From the NCBI GenBank assembly GCA_964247055.1, contig OZ176052.1:6014001-6078000 (forward strand): DNA of 64,000 bases, in the 5' to 3' direction. How positions within the stretch are numbered: the stretch's first letter is position 1; each line of letters opens with the position of its first letter. The stretch comes from Paragordius varius (Eukaryota; Nematomorpha). The notes beneath the pieces were generated by a model. The model was not told the origin of the DNA, ran no database searches, and worked only from the letters and a program-made list of their open reading frames with translations. The translations under genes were made by a program, and so were the position numbers. Positions 1 to 11,400 of the stretch are shown one piece after another.

Positions 1-339
1 ACATCATTTCCGTATCAATGATTCTTTTGAGAGAGAAAAAATTGAAGGTATATATATTTTTTTTAAAGTTTAATTCAAAATATTATACGATAACAAAAAT
101 CGATATTCAAGTGAAATATAGAATAATTTTTACGATGGTCAATACACTCTTATCTTATAACTTTGTGAAGAATCACTATTGGAAAGATAGATATAATTTA
201 TCATTTAAAAGTTTTTAAATTTATACACATATCTCTTATGCAACATTTCATTATATTTGAAACACAATTTATCAAATACAAAGATGATATTAGGCTGTTT
301 GCCATATCAGAGGTCATTTCTAAAGTTGTTGAACCGTAA
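1..339 (+). CDS. 3' end of an unidentified gene entering from the left edge
   Basis: Two exons (1-47 and 284-339) join with matching phase: a GT donor at 48-49 after one extra base, and an AG acceptor at 282-283. The joined frame starts HHFRINDSFEREKIED and ends ISEVISKVVEP at TAA 337-339. It is hydrophilic, mixed in composition and free of stops, and the 236-nt intron between has ordinary borders. I do not recognise the family. Only about 33 residues are visible, so it could be chance. The alternative, a single open frame from base 18 to 218, is low-complexity and A/T-rich and looks less like protein. Confidence 0.3.
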
Positions 340-1121
340 CAGATTTAATACCAAGCCCAAGGTGTAAGCACCACAAGATATATTTTCAGTAAATGCGTAT
401 TTAAGAATAGTTATTTAAGCACTTTTATTAAATTTCGTTGGAACTGGTGTCAATGGTTAAATATTTTTTGGTTTCATTTTTGATAAAAATCTAAAAAACA
501 TATCATAGTAGTTTTGAATTATCTCGGGTTCTTTAATGTATTGTGCCATGTGAAATGGGTATCGTACATCCACATATCGGTTATAATCGCTATTTAATCC
601 TAAAATATGCAATCGATAAAAGTCAAAAAAATGGGAACGGATTTTTTACTCATTACTCGCAAAATTGAATATTTTATGAGTTTAAAATTATTTCATGTGC
701 TGAACCATTATATCTGATGGCTAAATTATACCATAGTTAAGGGGACATAGAATTCGAAATTAAGTATTATCAATCTTCGAAATCCATATACCTTTAAACT
801 TAAATTGTAAAATTAAAGTGAATATCAGAAAATAATTAATTAATTTTACAGATACTAATAGATTATCCACTTTTTCTGTTTTCATATTTTTGTTAAATTT
901 GGATACAAAGTGTTTGTCATGTTGGAAAATTTATAGGATTCAAAATTTTGCGACCTCCAGGTTATCCACCAATTGATACAACTGGTATTATTTTATAATT
1001 AAAATAATAATTTTTAACTTTTGTGGGATCTTACTTTTTTTAATGATTGTATTAAAAGATAGTTAGTTCCAAACTCGGCTCTTCATGACGAGTACCATGT
1101 CTGTTTAATGTTTTTCTACAG
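340..1121. other. No gene seen
   Basis: A/T-rich sequence with no open frame of convincing composition on either strand. I saw no RNA gene and no clear repeat boundary before the hAT-like MITE at 1122. Confidence 0.5.
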
Positions 1122-1395
1122 CAGAGGTGTCCAAATATCACATGCGAAAAATTTGCCACAAATTATCAAAATATGCTCATGAAATCATAATAAAATTTGA
1201 TATTTACAATTTTTTTAAATAAGTCTATCCGATTGGCAAGAACTAGAAAAATTTGCAATATTGTGATAGCATTTTACATTTTTATGCTTGAAATCTAATT
1301 AATTCCTTATGAATGCGCATATATATTTTGAATGCGGCCCTTCAGTTTTTTGTCAAAAATGCACCCCGCGAAGCCATTTGTATTGGACAGCCGTG
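1122..1395. mobile_element. Non-autonomous hAT-like MITE (family G, copy 1)
   Basis: The left end reads CAGAGGTGTCCAA and the right end TTGGACAGCCGTG, imperfect inverted ends of the CAG..TG type typical of hAT elements. Internal blocks such as the GCGAAGCCATTTGT stretch near the right end recur in copies at 32638-32932 and about 55326-55641. The 8-bp flanks (TTCTACAG / TTCAAAAC) agree at only five positions, so this copy is old. No coding sequence is present; movement would have needed transposase from elsewhere. Confidence 0.6.
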
Positions 1396-1559
1396 TTCAA
1401 AACGATTTAGATTTCTGTCATGATCAATATATTGTATTATAAATTTTGTGTCCTGTGATTGAAAAAATCGATTTATAAATCAATTTTGTGATTTGCGATT
1501 TAAATTATTAACTTACATAATATGAGAAAAAAATATATCAGAGAACTGCAGAAGACAAA

Positions 1560-2151
1560 TCTATATATTTATAAAAATGGAAAATGCTGGCTTTGTGATC
1601 TGGTACCGGAAAACCGGTAGACCCATTCAAATCCAAACATCGAAAATATATAATCATTAATGAATGCCCCGACAATAGCTTCGCCCTTTTTTTGAAATAG
1701 GCCCCCAGTTCGGGCCCACCCCGTGTGAAAAACGGGTTTTTGTTGAAAACACAAGTCCACAAAAATTGTGTCTTTGAGACAATTTTCCGGAGAACGTGTT
1801 GGACCATTCAATTTCAAATATAATTTTTGTTTACTTATTTTCGATTGCGCCGAACATAGTCGTCTCGCATTTTTTGATTTAGACCCTCTTTTTACCCGCT
1901 CTCCCCGTAAAATTCCATTTTTTTCATAAAAAATCCACAAAAATAATTTTTTAAATCTATTTTTCCCCCAAGTAAACAATATATTAGTTTGAATGCACCG
2001 TTTTAAAGCTCCTATAAAATCATATTTAAATAATGTGTCGAAATAATCCACATATGTGGATCATTTTATTGTCCCTTATTTCAAATAGCCCCCCCCCCCA
2101 GAAGTCCGAAGGACTTCCTCGGGCTGCGTAGCAGCACGAGATTTACGCTAG
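1560..2151 (+). mobile_element. Short non-autonomous Helitron, copy 1
   Basis: The element starts with TC (1560-1561, preceded by A) and ends with CTAG (2148-2151, followed by T). A GC-rich hairpin at 2119-2140 (arms CTCGGGCTGC / GCAGCACGAG) lies seven bases before the CTAG. TC start, subterminal hairpin, CTRR end and A/T target with no duplication are the Helitron signature. A second copy with the same ends lies in reverse at 23348-25695 and contains a tandem array that this copy lacks. The open frames on the minus strand here (1538-2051) repeat, broken, in copy 2, so they are element sequence and not a gene. Confidence 0.65.
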
Positions 2152-2644
2152 TTAGTAATAAAAGGAATTAAGCATGCGCAAATGAATTTTTCCTTATCAG
2201 CTTGATCGGCCCGCCGATAACCCATTAAATATTTACAAACCGCTGGGCTTAAAAATTATCGTTTGCGGGCAAAAACACTTGTGAACATTCTCAATTGATT
2301 CACATATGTGGAACATGGTTCAAGTATTAAAAGTGGTGATATCAAGTGAAAGAGTGTGTGCGCTCTAATAAACTGCACAACGGCGAAGACTCTAAAGTGC
2401 AAGAGTATTCAATGATTAATCAATTCAAACTTACGGTTGGGAGAGGTATTACATGTATCAAATAAATAACCAATGAATGTCTAGCAGCAATGGGAAAGAA
2501 CAAAAAACTCAGTAATGGGCCTAATTTAAATTAACAATAAATCGAAAATCGCAAACTTGCGAAATTTTAACGTCACGAAAAAAATCATTTTTGAATCAAA
2601 TTGAGACGGTTGATGAGAAATAACTTTAATTTGTAAATCCAAGC
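2152..2644. other. No gene seen
   Basis: Contains a somewhat GC-richer patch around 2190-2280 (GGCCCGCCGATAACC near its start) that looks like decayed repeat sequence. No supported coding region. Confidence 0.4.
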
Positions 2645-3135
2645 AGAAAAAAGGTGGGTTTCATCTTGTCAAGCCCTTCATCTACAATATGCCCAAATCG
2701 CTTCGGCAATAACCATGCTCTGTATCTTGTATGACCATAGTCATGTTAAGTATTATAAACTTTTGAGGTCCCGATATTGTTAATGCAAAACACTATAATA
2801 TAACTAATTAAAACCATGCATTAATTAAAAATCAAGCGGAATGAACTAAACATGGCAAAGCGATTTTGATACATGACAATGCTTCATCTCTTACACCAAA
2901 ACTTGTGAAATACATCTTAAAATTGCTTCAATGGGAATTTTAATCCGCTTTACTCTCTTGTGCTGATGCCGTCTGACTAATGCAACTTCGTTAATGGGAC
3001 ACATCCTATGAGCAAAACTTCAAGAAGTTTGAATGGCTTAGAGAATGGTTTGCCGCAAAAGTCAATGAATTTTTCTGGTCCGGCATATATATATGAGCAG
3101 AGGAAATTGCGTAGAAGCCGATGTCCAATATTAGA
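2645..3135 (+). mobile_element. Dead mariner-type transposase fragment
   Basis: Read across frames, the plus strand gives mariner landmarks in the right order. MLCILYD near 2719 matches the MLCIWWD block, and ILIHDNA near 2866 matches the ILLHDNARPHTA catalytic block. Then come a WLREWFAAKVNEFF stretch near 3037 and the GIxxLPxxW region just after. Frames change several times and stops interrupt it, so no transposase is encoded. The N-terminal DNA-binding half and the terminal repeats were not found. Family assignment rests on the catalytic block and the WF.K..FF motif. Confidence 0.6.
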
Positions 3136-4230
3136 AATATATAAATAATTGATTTGCTTTCAAAATTACATGTGTTTTTACCAAAAAGCTAACTTATGAA
3201 TACCCCTGGTATGCGTCTTTATCATCAACTATATTCAAAAAAATCAACATCCCAAATATGAAAGGTACTCTTAAATTTGACACAATAATATATATTATAT
3301 AATACAGCCACTGAACCAATATTTGTGAAGAAAAATATATCAGTATTCTCATCGTATGTTTTGGGGCTTATGATTCTTATAAGAAAGTTTTTCCTGTTTA
3401 TGATGATTGTTCCATTTCGGAATTAAAAAAATTGCTAAATTATGCTGCAATAATATTTTCGGTTGAAGCCAAAGGTTTCGAGCCAAAATACACTAACGAG
3501 CACTATTTATCCATATCTATTTAAATAGTAAGATTTTGTCAGTTGTGTATGAGATTTTTCATTCAATTTGTTACATATTTGACACCTAATAACCTTTTGG
3601 GGTAGTTTCATAATCCATGGCCATTTAAAATTTAATTTTAACATTAAGCTAAATTCAAAAGTATGTTTTCTCTTTGGTCTTTTAGGCGCATGATACAAAA
3701 AATATTTTTTTAAAAAATGTAAAATTGTAAAAAAATCCTCATCTCCAACTTTTTCGCCTCTATGTTTTATTATTTTTTTAATCGCTAATGCTATGGTTAA
3801 AAATATAATTAAATAATTTTGAATTCAGATTATTACCGCGAATTTTTTGATATATTAATTTAATACAGTTGCTAGCTTCTTCCACGTTTTTAATCTATCC
3901 GAATTCGGGGCTATGGGAGTTAAAAGACTTTAAAAATGATAAGTTTATCTAATAGATAAAAAAACAACTTTCAAAACGTAGTTTTGGGCACTGCCTAAAA
4001 CGCCATCGCTTACCAAAAAATAAAAATGTAATGAAGTGTTGATTGAACATTATTTAGTTTTTAAAAATGTATCCTGACGAGATATATATATTCTTATAGA
4101 ATGTATCTCTCTTTGAGCTTTTAGTTTTGGCCCTTAATAGTGTTTAAAATAATTTTTTACGATTGCTAAGTGTTACATATCAGAAAATGGCAAAATTTAG
4201 CATTTAAAATTTTTTTCATTGAATCTTGGC
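3136..4230. other. Repeat debris, no gene
   Basis: The stretch near 3680-3760 (GTAAAATTGTAAAAAAATCC) recurs at about 13545-13590 inside a KASH-gene intron. The AAACTACCCCAAAAGG block, here reversed near 3590-3610, recurs near 14521, 19640 and 53605, marking another degraded interspersed family. The minus-strand frame at 3507-3698 lies inside this repeat and is not credited as a gene. Confidence 0.4.
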
Positions 4231-4239
4231 ATGCATTTA

Positions 4240-4520
4240 TTTAAAGAGAGCTAGCCTAGATAGGGCGAAAAACTTGGGGCGTTCGAAGCCCACATCTAAA
4301 AATTAAGATTTTTTAATAATATTGTTTTGTTTTTAAATGCAGTTTATGATATATTTTTTGGCATGTAGCATTTAGCTTTCATCAAAATGAATTTATGTAA
4401 CAAAGTGCGCAAATTATGCCATTTTATGATATGGTGAACTTACCACAAAATTGTAAATAATTTTATCACTCCACCATGAAAATCTTAATTCATTTTCCTA
4501 TCAAATATTTTTGATCAGGA
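4240..4520. repeat. Solo arm of interspersed family F
   Basis: Shares with 19220-19520, 25975-26190, 49290-49534 and 53300-53475 the order: a CCCACATCTAAAAATT-like block, an ATATTGTTTTG block, a TTACCACAAAA..GTAAATAA block, and a final CCTATCAAAT. In complete copies this arm is paired with an inverted partner; here only one arm is recognisable. Confidence 0.5.
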
Positions 4521-4939
4521 CACTGTGTATATAATCATTTTGCAGTGTGCTAGAAATGGTATCAAAATAATGTTTCTTTTTAATATAATGAGTGAATAAA
4601 TGAATTAACCTTTTTGATTACAAATTCGTTTGCCCTTATATTTAATGTATCAAATACAATTAATACTTAATTTTAATAAGGGAGGCAAAGATCATTTAGG
4701 GGATATTTATAGAAAAGCGCTATCAATTATGTAACAAATTGATATTTAAGCCTGTTTCAGTCTTACTTAAGATCCTAAAACGTTTAATACGTTTATACCC
4801 AAAATTTTCGGAATGATACCCGTTTATTCCTAAAAAATAATCTACACAATGTTAATTTTTACATTTAGGGAAATGTTTAATTTGTATAAATTATTAATGA
4901 TTTTATTATATTTAGGATTTAGCACATTTTTGCGAAATT

Positions 4940-5314
4940 TCATGTTTCCAAACGAAAGAGTGCCAATTTATACTTTTTATGTAAATGATAATCAGCAAAA
5001 TATAGCAGCATCGTTTTAAATATTGTTAAGTTAAGTTTGTTGCTTTTAGTCATGCATCTATTATATAATAAAAATAATTAGATTTATGAACTGACAATAA
5101 TAATAAGAAAACATTTAACAAGTTTGCGTTACCTTTTGCAATTTTTTGGTACATGAATTGTATTATATAGATAATTTTTGGCCTCTTTGTCTTTCTGTAA
5201 GAAATACATTTTTATGTTAAAATAACCATATTTGTATAATAACTCTTTTGTGTATATACAATTAATCCAAACATTCACCTGTATTTTTTGTAGCGTTTTG
5301 TGTAGAGAGTTCAT
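4940..5314 (-). CDS. Possible small minus-strand gene, 71 residues, unidentified
   Basis: Exons 5314-5279, 5194-5133 and 5057-4940 join with GT/AG borders and matching phases (introns of 84 and 75 nt). The reading starts MNSLHKTLQKIQ and ends KLALFRLET at TGA 4942-4940. The middle is rich in Lys, Tyr and His and contains CKRC (a CxxC pair) across the second junction. No family is recognised. The last exon stays open for 38 codons in A/T-rich DNA, which is mild support; chance remains possible. If real, it lies just upstream of, and divergent from, the KASH-domain gene. Confidence 0.3.
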
Positions 5315-5453
5315 GTATTAAAACTTTAAATTAAAAAATTTACAAACAAAAATAGGATTTCATAAATAGTGGATTAAATCTAACATACATATTTAATTCC
5401 TATTGTTATCCATACTATAATATCTTTTGCAAATCTTTTTCATGCATTTTTAG

Positions 5454-8400
5454 AGATATTACAGAGACAAAGTTTTATGTTACAATCGAATAGTCTATTC
5501 CATAATAACGCGATGTTTTCAAATTGCACCCCATTTACATTTGATAATAAACGACAATCATCACTTAAGCAATAGCAGCGATACAGATAATATTGAAAAC
5601 TTTTATTCACCTGCAGAAAATATCATCAATGATATGTCCAAACAATATGAACTTCCTCTTGCCTCTTGTGATACATCTTCATACATTTCAAATCATGTTA
5701 AAGCAATAAAATTTAATGTTGATGATGATAACAATAATATTTTTGTTAAAAGTGACGATGCCTTAGTTTCTACTCTTCTCCTCACTTCAAAAGAAAATGA
5801 TACCAAAAAGGCGTTTTTATTGAAAAATGCATTAAATCATGATGATATATATGAAAATCACATCACCGAAATCGATAATAAATGTGATAATAATATTGAT
5901 ATTAAAGAGTCAATAGCATTGCCTAATTCAATCAAGTGTGACGACACAAATACTCCTTATCCACTTTGCGCAAATGAAATTTTATTACCTCGTAGTGATT
6001 TTGTTGATAAAGAAGTTGATATAAATGTCAATAACCAACTAGACTTAACTTATCGTCAAGATATAAATCCTGAGACAAGTGATATAGCTGAATCCATTAT
6101 TGATATATCGAATAATTCCGAAACTCAAACCGCATCCCCTAACTTAAAAACAACAAATGAAATTAGCCCTTCAAAAACTTTAACAGCAGCAAATGATAGC
6201 GGCAATTACGAAAACTCAGCTCCAACAATCAATGTGTTATCTCAGGCCATAGATATTGATCTACGTTGGCAACAAATTTGTGAATTCTATCTTGGCATCA
6301 AAGAATTGTGTGGGGTAAATATTTGTTATTTATTTCATTATTTTCTGATATATAATCATATGAATAAAAATTAGGATTTTTATAACGGAAGTAATAACAA
6401 CATCTAATATATTTTCTAACCCCTTTTTGGTAAAATAGTAGTGGCTTTGTATATAATTTTTCTTATCTTTTTTATTGTCTTGTTTTAGAGTTTTTAACAT
6501 TTTTGTCTGTCTATGTCAATTACATAACATGCCCTTATTTAGAAAATTACCTTTATTATTTTATGACTGGTAGCTGTGTATGAAAACTATTCTCTTTAAT
6601 ATATTTTTTATTTGTATTTCATTTTTGGATACTTCTTTTTTCTACCAACTATAATGGTAAAATTAAATAAAGTTAAATACAGCTTTTTGACCTAAATTGA
6701 CTTTGCTTATACCTATTAAAGTATATATTTTTCATTAGGGTTTGGCTTTATTAATACTATTACACTAATGGCATATTTACCTGTAATAAATAGAATAATT
6801 TATTTCATGGATAGTACTTTATTTTGGTATGACACAAATGTAATATAATAACATATAATTTTTTGTATTGATTTTTTATCCCTCTCTACTTATAAATTTG
6901 TTTTATTTGGATATTTATATAATTATTAGCCATTGTATATATACTATCTTTGTTTTTTGTAAAATTATTCATAAATAAATATACATTTGCAAGTTTAGAA
7001 ATTAAATTTAATTCTTAAATTCTTATTTATATTTCCTGCATACTAATTACAACCTTAAAATTGTTTCTCGGCGCCGCCATATTCTATCTTTTGGTATGTA
7101 CTTTTATTTATCTATTAGATAAAAAAGTTTGGTAGCTAGCCAAAGAAAAATAAATTGATTTTTATATTTGATCGGATTAATTGAAAATTTATAAATATGC
7201 ATATTTATTCACACTTTTTTCATTTAATTAATATCATTATAATTTATATGAAGGAATGCGAATGTGTTGACATTAATAAGCTTAAATTTTTTATAAAAAA
7301 GCTTTCGATAAGAAAAAATTGAATTAATTAATATATTATTGTTTGTTTTTCCATTTTTTTCATAGGTAGTTGTACCTTTTTCCAAATTATATTTGTATAT
7401 AACATGCGATCAGTATTGAAATAAAAAATCGTTCATTTGATGAATATGTTAACATATAGTATTTTATTCAAAATAACCACATCTTTAATTTTATACTCTT
7501 TTTTTTCACATGTATGCAGCTATCTATTTTTTATTGGCATTAAATAATTCATCAGGCATTACAAGTTAGTTAAAATTTTATATTTTATTGTATTTGAATT
7601 TTAAATTAACCCACTTATAAAGAGGTTTTCTTATCATTTTTATAAATTTAATTATACACTGATAGGATCTCTGCCAACATAACTTTCTATCAATATATAA
7701 TCGGCAATTTTTTTGATTTTTTTAATTTTAAATTATTACATTGTTTGAGTAAAAAAAATTTGCTGTAAGATTGGCGGGCATTAACCTTTTAATGACAAAT
7801 TCATGATGCCTCATTTAAATTTGAATTTTATGGTTATTGTCTTCAAAAAAATGCTTTTTTGTTTAAATTAACATTTATTCTTTTTAAATCACATTTCTTG
7901 TCACGATATATCTCTTTCTTCTCCCCTGTCAAATTTATATTTGACAATTTATACTACCTATTCCGTTTTACAATTTTCTACTTAAGAACAAATAAAAATT
8001 ATTCAAATACATGCACGCGCCTTATTAAAAAGTATTTTTTTATATAAATCATCAATATTTTATGTTAAGGCATGACATCAAATATGAAAAATTGATTATA
8101 AATACAGGTAACTGGTTAATATCATTCTATTTTTTCTCGAAAACATCATTTAACTCATATTCATTGTTATGGCTTTTCATAATTGTATTTCGCATTTCTT
8201 TTGCACAATAAAAATAATTAAATGTTTTTCTGAATATTACATTCGCAATTTTTATATAAAAAGTTATTTTGAAAATAAAAAGCAATCATTAAATATTTGA
8301 ATAAACGGTAATCAAATTTGTTATGCAAAATGAACCTTTATGTGTTAAAAATTTGTTTACAGAGTATTTTTGATATTGCTATATAATATTCTAAGCATAT

Positions 8401-11400
8401 AATACATGCATTATTAATCCGAACAAAAATTATTTTAAATTCCTATTTTGCCAATCATAAAATAAAGGTATAGTAATTGAAACTTTGTGATTTTTCTATA
8501 TTCTTATTAACAAACCGTTTGTACATTTTTATTCTATTCATATAAAAAATAATTTAACCGAGGAATAATTTAATTTTGAATTGATTACATCTAATGCTTA
8601 AATAATAATAATTATAATAATAATGTAGGCAAAAAAAGAAAAGTATCAAATGTCAACATAAATTCGTTTGTTCCGCTTTTTAAGTTATATAATAGTTTTT
8701 TACCTCATTATCATTCAATCAAAATTGTGAGTGAAGAAATTTTATAATACTATATGCTTGTAGCAAAATTTAAGTTTATAACTGAAACTTTGGTATATAT
8801 TTTTGTGTAAAGGAAAAATCTACCAATGTTAAAAAATATAATAGTTAAATTATTGTATATTGAACTAGACAAAAAAGCATCTTTTAAGTTAATTTTAACC
8901 GCATTTTTTTGTTATCTCTTTGAATATTTCTCATATATAAAAGATAAAAACATTTTCCGTAATCCAATTTATTTATTTTTAAGTGCTTGTGCATTCTTAA
9001 AACAATTTATTTTTTTTCCATGGATTATGAAATCAAACTAATTTAATTCTATTGTCTTTATACATAACTTCAAATATAACCCACTTAAGACTTCTTATAT
9101 ATTTAGGCACCGCGTCTGGCTTTGAAGATTATATTATGTCATGTAAAATTTTACAAAACGTCGATCTATCACATATTTTTACACGCTAACCAAATTACTA
9201 ACACTTAATTAATGTCCTTGATATTCATATTTTTATTTTTGCAAATAAATTATACAAATTATTGTTTAAACCTATAGTTATTGTTGGTGTCGGATATTGA
9301 TTATTTTTTGTGTGTTGATTACAAAATAATTTATAATTTTCCTCAAATTTATTGATTTTCTCACCTAGACAGTTCAAGGTTAGATAATTTACTAAAAATC
9401 TAAGTTCAAGTTTTATCCAACTGTTATAATTTATGATAATAATATGCCAATTTTATTAATCCAAATGTTTTTCTAGTTTACCAAACACCAATTATATCAT
9501 AATGATCCTGATGGTCTTGTAAAACAATCCAAACCGCTTTATTTTGAATACAATAATTCTGAGATTAGTGATGAAGATATAATTCCGTTCCGCGCTTTTG
9601 AATATAAAAAAATTGAAGAAATTGACTCTTCTCCTGCATACCACAGTAAAAGTTGTAGCCATTTGGAACGTTTGAAATTTGTTGCTTATGTCTCTCAACA
9701 ACAACGAAATAATTTGGCTAGTAACAATTCATTCCCTACCATAGATGATATCATCACTCATCATACTACAACATCTCACAATCAAAAAAATCAATCAACA
9801 AACTCTATAACAGATTGTACCAAAGCAACCATTCATCGTCGTAATAAATCTTTACCTTGCATAATTTTGCCAACCATGTCAGATATTTCATCAACTGAAC
9901 AAGAATATAATTTAAAAGCCCGTGTCTCCTCACCTCACAGACCCCAAACCATTGCTGGTGGTAATAAATGTGATAGCAATGAATGTTTATCAGATATAGT
10001 AACAACCACAAGTACAACTATCACACGTCACATTTATAAGACGTACACGACTAATTCAAAGCCATCTCCTCCTCTAAACAAAAATCATCAGTTTACAGAT
10101 AATTATTATTTGGTACAACAACCGTTTAGGTATTACCCTTCGTCATCTTACACATCACCGCTGGTGCCATTGGAAAATTATGAATATTATAAGCGACAAA
10201 AATATAGTAGCACACCATACGATGCACGCTTAAATAATGAATTTAGGCGAGCGTTTGATTCCTCTAACACCCCTAAAAGGGATTATATGCGTAATATTTC
10301 GCTAGGTGTGTCAGACAAACATCCAAATTATACGATGGAAATTTTGCCCCTTCACATCCCATCTTACAATTCTTTGACATATAGAACGGGCCGAAATTAT
10401 ATAACTGAGCCACAATTTCTTGAACACAGTTCTATGACACGCATTGAAGAACACATTACCGAAGAAGCCCTTTCCACGTGTCAAAAGCCAAAGATGGGCG
10501 GAAAAAATGGTAAATTTTTTTCCACATATGCTTTTTTATGCAAATATTTTTCTAAAAATATAGTTATATAATACTTAATCCTTTGGTATAGATGTAAAGA
10601 ATACAGCCCATGTAAATGTTAACGAACCTTATCAACAAAACACAAACTTTCATGACAAAAGTTCTTTTAAACGGCACTTGTCACGTTCCGATGATTGTTT
10701 GCATTTATCTCAGCCTCACAAAATTGGTCAACACATACATCAACCCTATGGCCAGGTTTGCAGACCAACATTAGCTGCGTCAAAAGTCAGTTCTCCACCC
10801 AAAAAAATATTAAAACACAATAATGATAAATTTAATCTTGATACATATTACTGCCCTGCCGGTCCGATTCGTGCCAATACTGCTGACATTATAACTCCCA
10901 GGTCTGGGAAAAAGTCGGATATTTTCAACGTTTCTAACAACAACAACACCAAAAATTCCAATAGAATGATGGGATTAAATCAATCCCATCACATTGCTCC
11001 CCACAATCGGGGTGATTATGGTAAAACATCATTGGTGTCGCAATCTACCTCACATTTCATAACGAACCATAATGATAAATGGTATGATCCAAGCCTCCTT
11101 ACCACCATAAATGGACATCATAAAAGTAAATCGGCAGCTCAAATGAAACACCCCTTCTTATCTGCCACTCATATACAGCCACAAAATCAATCTAATTTGA
11201 ATCGTAAACCATTGCAAACGCTATCTAATTTTGGGTTAGCGACCAATATGATAACTCCCAAATCTAATAAAGTAAATAATAACAGCCTTAAAAGTGTCAG
11301 AAATAATGCACACTCAGTAACACATAAGCATAGTGGTTCGCTTGATAATGACTCATTTGATGTGGTAGATAGCCATGATTATGACAATTCATTGGGTATT

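Noticed and set aside
1538-2051. Two overlapping minus-strand open frames (89 and 160 codons)
   Set aside because: The same sequence occurs broken in the second Helitron copy near 25380-25690, so it is element DNA that happens to be open.
9805-10017. Minus-strand open frame of 70 codons
   Set aside because: Shadow of KASH-gene exon 9477-10509; repetitive Tyr/Leu composition, no splice partners.
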